In this document: piece by piece, positions 60,560 to 64,000 of the stretch
Numbering within the stretch: position 1 is the stretch's first letter
How the letters are laid out: each line of letters begins with the position of its first letter
From: Larus michahellis
Lineage: Eukaryota; Chordata; Aves; Charadriiformes; Laridae
Direction: 5' to 3'
NCBI RefSeq assembly: GCF_964199755.1
Contig: NC_133897.1
Location: 115,453,579-115,517,578 of the forward strand
DNA length: 64,000 nt
Position numbers and translations under genes: made by a program
The notes under the pieces: model-generated
Seen by the model: only the letters and a program-made list of their open reading frames with translations
Database searches by the model: none
Told to the model about the DNA's origin: nothing

Positions 60560-61050
60560 AAAAATCCGGCTCCACGTGAAAACCTGCCCACGGGGCATAA
60601 ATCCATATCCAGCTCCCCCCAGACAAGTATTTCCCCGCCGAAACGATGCGCCGCATCCCTCCGGTGATAAACACGAGAGACCCGGCCCGAGGGGGAAGGA
60701 GAGGAGAAAAACGCCCCAAGGAAGTGCTCAACCTGAATAATTCACCGGGTTAAAAATGCGAGGCGATGTACGCATTTGATAAATTGTATTTATATTAATT
60801 ATCTGAAGGGAAACGAGTAGGTGTTGGGCGTGCTGCGGGGCGGGGAGGACGGGGCGGCCGGCGGTGCGATAGCGCCACCTGGCGGCACGCCGCACCCACC
60901 GCCGCCGCGCCGGCTCCGCGCCCCTCCGCCGCCGCGCCAGCTCCGCGCCCTCCCGCGGGGGAAGCCCCGCTCCTCCGGCCGGGCCGGAGCCTGCTGCCAG
61001 CGCACGCCTTTGCTGAGCGGGGTTTAGTCGTCCGGGCCGAGCACGGCACT
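60560..61050. promoter_or_regulatory. Orphan CpG island
   Basis: CpG-rich sequence from about 60560, interrupted by an AT-rich block (60765-60805, containing TTAATTA), with a very GC-dense core at 60830-61030. No coding exon or clear splice donor can be assigned on either strand. The open frames here are Pro/Ala/Arg/Gly-rich compositional artefacts. It could be the promoter of an unannotated non-coding RNA, an alternative promoter of a gene beyond the window, or an insulator, given the CTCF motif inside it. Confidence 0.7.
60870..60887 (-). promoter_or_regulatory. Strong CTCF-binding motif
   Basis: The - strand reads TGCCGCCAGGTGGCGCTA. It matches the CTCF consensus (GGCCACCAGGGGGCGCTA) at 15 of 18 positions, including the invariant CCAGG..GGCGCTA core. 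It lies in the centre of the orphan CpG island. Confidence 0.75.
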
Positions 61051-61061
61051 GTCGGTAGGAC

Positions 61062-61351
61062 TTTTTACAAGGGCACGTAGCGATAGGACTAGGGGTAATG
61101 GCTTCAAATTGGGAGTGGGTAGTTTAGACTAAATGTTAAGGAAGAGTTTTCTACTATAAGGGTGGTGAGACACTGGCACAGGTTGCCCAGGGAAGTTGTG
61201 GATGCCCCATCCCTGGAAGTGTTCAAGGCCAGGCTGGATGGGGCTTTGAACAGCCTGGTCTAGTGGGAGGTGTCCCTGCCCATGGCAGGGGGGTTGGAAC
61301 TAGGTGATCTTTAAGGTCCCTTCCAACCCAAACCATTCCATGATTCTATGA
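61062..61351 (+). mobile_element. CR1 LINE 3' fragment, sense, near-complete 3' end
   Basis: Ordered CR1 blocks are present: GATAGGACTAGGGGTAATGG, GGGTGGTGAGACACTGGCAC, AGGTTGCCCAGGGAAGTTGT, CCCATGGCAGGGGGGTTGGA, and a terminal CCATGATTCTATGAC. It appears less diverged than the other CR1 copies. It abuts the right edge of the orphan CpG island. Confidence 0.95.
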
Positions 61352-61596
61352 CAGGAGCTAAAGCAAGCCCTATAGCTCATTTGCTGTTAATGAAATTATG
61401 TTTGTTTACAGCGGCAAACCAACAGTGTAATGAAAGCATACAACTCATCCACAAAAGATACTTTGGTTTCAATTTTTGTTATTATTCTGTTTCTTTGAAG
61501 ATTTAACCTTCACTTTCCTAAATACTCAATGTTTTCACCCCAAGCTGCTATCCTTGTTAGGGCTGTTACTGTTTTGATGAGAAGCCACCCAGTGGG

Positions 61597-61637
61597 AAAA
61601 AGTTGTTTATATAGCTAAAAAAGTTGTTTATATAGCT
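61597..61637 (+). repeat. 21-bp-period direct duplication
   Basis: AAAAAGTTGTTTATATAGCT occurs at 61597-61616 and again at 61618-61637, a perfect recent-looking tandem duplication. Confidence 0.92.
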
Positions 61638-61659
61638 GTATATTTGTTTGGTTTAGGGT

Positions 61660-61758
61660 TGTTTTGTTGTTGTTTTGTTGTTGTGTGTGTTTGTTTGGGG
61701 GGGTTGGGTTTGTTGGGTTTTTTGGTGGGGTTTTTTTGGGGTTTGTTTTTTTTTTTTT
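61660..61758 (+). repeat. T/G-rich tract with G-quadruplex potential
   Basis: A T/G-only stretch contains GGGGGGG, GGG, GGG, GGGG and GGGG runs separated by short T loops, followed by a poly-T run. It is the mirror image in composition of the CA-rich tract at 24835. Confidence 0.75.
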
Positions 61759-64000
61759 AGCACTATGATATTAATTTCTGTCCAGAATTCTGTCCAAATT
61801 CTGTCCGGATGTGCAGTAGTGGAGATACTGTGCCTCTGCAGTGGGGCTGCATTCCCTCCAGAGCTGATGATGATCCAGCTGGCCTCTGGATCCAGAGCTG
61901 GTCTCTGGATACCCGTTTGCTTTGGGAAGACACTTGAACAAAGTGACTCAACAGCCCTGTGGATCCTTACTGCAGCATATGCTTTTTTCAGAAGAGCGAA
62001 TATGGTTTATGGCACATCCTTGATATTCCCTGTTAAGTTTATCACCTTTGTCCGCTTGGAATTTATACTCAATATGTGCCCATGGCAGAGCCAAGGGCAT
62101 ATTACTCTCTCAATTTTTCTAAATTTGTTAAAGCATTTTGCTTTCCAGACTGTTGAGCCTTATTTCCCATAGCAGCCTATTGTGGGTCATCTTTGTTCAG
62201 ACCATGCAAATCACAGATGTGGGGGTTTCCCCTCCACGCAGAGTGCCCTTTATCCACTTGTCATTTTTCTCCTGCCTTGGCGGGATTTGAGGACCACCCT
62301 GACCCCATAGTTGACCACAGCTTTGCTGATGTTCACCTCCTCTGCAATGCTAGAGGAATGGTGGATTTTGAGACAGTATATTATGCAGAGCAAGGATGAT
62401 GCCAAATGTATCATTCACCCTTCCCAAGTCTACAGAAAGCCTCCCGAGCCACTGCAGGTGCCAGCAGAAAAAAAAACCTGCAAAGTCCCAAGATTTCTGT
62501 CCCACTGTGTGGTGGATCTGGTTACTGTAATTTTTGGGGATGCTATGAAGTGTTTGAAAGGGGGAGATGAAGAGGAAGGGAGAATTCGCAGGCAAGAAGT
62601 ATGAGCATACTACCTTGTGTAAAGAAGAAAAAGCAGGGGATGCTTTTAATCAGTAATCTACCTTCAAGAATCAAGAAAAGCAAGCCAGGTGCATCCCCTC
62701 CAGGCTCATTCCCATTGCATCCAGGTGAGAGACAGAAGAGCGGCAGAGGAAATAAAAAGACAGTTGTTTCCAGATGAAGTCTGAGGTGAGGTAGGGTTAC
62801 AACCAGGGCACAGCAGCATGGGCAGACCCCCAGTAACAGTCTCCTAAAGGAGAGAATGATGTGCCAGGCAATATTTATAGTGAAGACCATCTGTTGTCTG
62901 ATGAAGACAGTGCCACTGTGGGAGGTAAGGACCTTCTATTCGCACAGGTCCTGCCAGAAACTAAATTGTCCTCAGAAAGTTGCTTGCTCTGTAAAATCGA
63001 CTCATGGTCAGGCCTGAGGAGCCCAGGTCCACCAGGGAAGTGTTCAACATTGTCGTATAATCACAGCCCTGCTGTGAATTTCCCCAGGACCCTGAAGGCA
63101 TCAGACCAGCTGATTTCTAGGGACAGATGGGCCATTTACAATTTGGGACAGGAGTGTGGTGGTAATGTTCATCCAGACCCCGTGAGACGTGGTGACTGTG
63201 CTGTGTCCATCCACCTCACCCTCCCAGGCACTGAGTGATACTTCACACAAAACTTTCCTTTGAGCCTGGGGAATGCTGTGGTGAAGAAAGTCTCGTCCCT
63301 GAGTGCCCTCTAATGTCCCCACTGACCCCTATCACTATCTCCAAGCCCATCCCCAGCTAATCCCTCCTAACACCTTTTCTAATCTAATCTAAACAGCTGC
63401 TGGCAAACCTGCTAATTCTGCTTGTTAATTCTCCAGCCTCTCTGCTCGCACGGGCTGCTAACACGAAGCTGTCCCCTTTCTACTGATGAAAGAGCCTTAC
63501 TGCCAGGGCAGAAGTCACACATCTCTGGGCACGGTGAGAATTAGTGGCCTTCCAGATAATGGAGGTGGGACATGGCATGGAATTGGGAGGCATGGTGTGG
63601 AAGAAGTGCATCAGTATGGTATCTAGACCAAAGATAGGTGTTCTGCTCTTGAGATAAATCCTGTACACATGTTCAAGAAGACTATGTGCACCCAAGTCCA
63701 GATTTCTAGCATGTTTAAACATGCAGTTCCCTGAAAACCTTGAGAGATTGGGTAGGGAACAAGATTTAGCTACCAAAGTCCTACCTAGGAGACTAAATTA
63801 GGGAAATGAAGCACAACAAAAATGTAATCATTTGTTTTCTTTCTTTCTTTTTTTTTTTCTTTTTCTCCTCATTTAGACATGTTTCAGTATCTCTTCTGTG
63901 ATTGTTTCTGATACCATTAATATTCCTGAGTTCACTCAGAGAACAGAGCTGCTCAGCTCTGAAGCAGAGAGCCCACCTGAGTAAGCACAGCACCTCCTGC

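Larger units (their letters stand above)
61360..64000. other. Right flank, no gene recognised
   Basis: Non-coding as far as can be seen. It includes a short direct duplication, a T/G-rich tract and a pyrimidine run near 63830-63875. The longest open frame (61675-62172) starts inside the T/G-rich tract and has no recognisable domain. The shorter frames at 62193-62604 and 62861-63238 are likewise unsupported. Confidence 0.55.

Noticed and set aside
60795-61049. Small Ala/Gly/Arg-rich frames in the orphan CpG island
   Set aside because: Composition-driven, with no initiation context, splice partner or family resemblance.
61675-62172. A 165-codon frame on the + strand
   Set aside because: It begins in the T/G-rich low-complexity tract, and its apparent hydrophobic start is just Phe/Val/Trp/Gly from that tract. 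No domain is recognisable.

Overview
This looks like a stretch of an avian chromosome. The genes have introns, the promoters are CpG islands set in AT-rich DNA, and several interspersed repeats are CR1 LINE fragments carrying the octamer-like 3' end (ATTCTATG or its complement) typical of birds and other sauropsids. Two protein-coding genes can be supported, both on the + strand: ZBTB14 (ZF5), a BTB/zinc-finger transcription factor, and AKAIN1, a 68-residue inhibitor of A-kinase anchoring. As I recall it, human 18p11.31 has the same order and relative orientation (EPB41L3, ZBTB14, AKAIN1, DLGAP1), so this is probably the orthologous block. The species cannot be named from the sequence alone.

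Layout. Positions 1-1859 are non-coding flank. Positions 1860-3690 are a very GC-rich CpG island, the ZBTB14 promoter and probable first exon. A small exon at 5138-5221 ends exactly with the ATG, and the rest of the ZBTB14 protein is one exon, 5498-6841. A presumed 3' UTR follows to about 8.55 kb. After a 13.6-kb AT-rich interval, a second CpG island (22200-22790) holds the AKAIN1 promoter and its 16-nt coding exon 1 (22667-22682). A 14.7-kb intron separates this from the last exon (coding part 37341-37531). The remaining 26 kb is apparently gene-free. It holds CR1 fragments, an LTR-like block, G-rich tracts, and an orphan CpG island at 60560-61050 with a near-consensus CTCF site.

Most notable observation. 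Immediately upstream of the AKAIN1 start codon is a four-copy, 36-bp minisatellite. Each unit carries a REST/NRSF (RE1) motif on the - strand. Copies 1, 2 and 4 match the RE1 core TYAGMRCCNNRGMSAG at every position, and copy 3 is degraded. A tandemly amplified neuron-restrictive silencer at the promoter or 5' leader of a PKA-anchoring inhibitor would be a distinctive regulatory arrangement.

The two genes are not an operon and need not act together. ZBTB14 is a nuclear repressor/activator that binds GC-rich DNA, and AKAIN1 is a small PKA regulatory-subunit ligand. I saw no tRNA, rRNA, CRISPR array or new multi-gene system. The long ORFs in the GC-rich islands are compositional artefacts.
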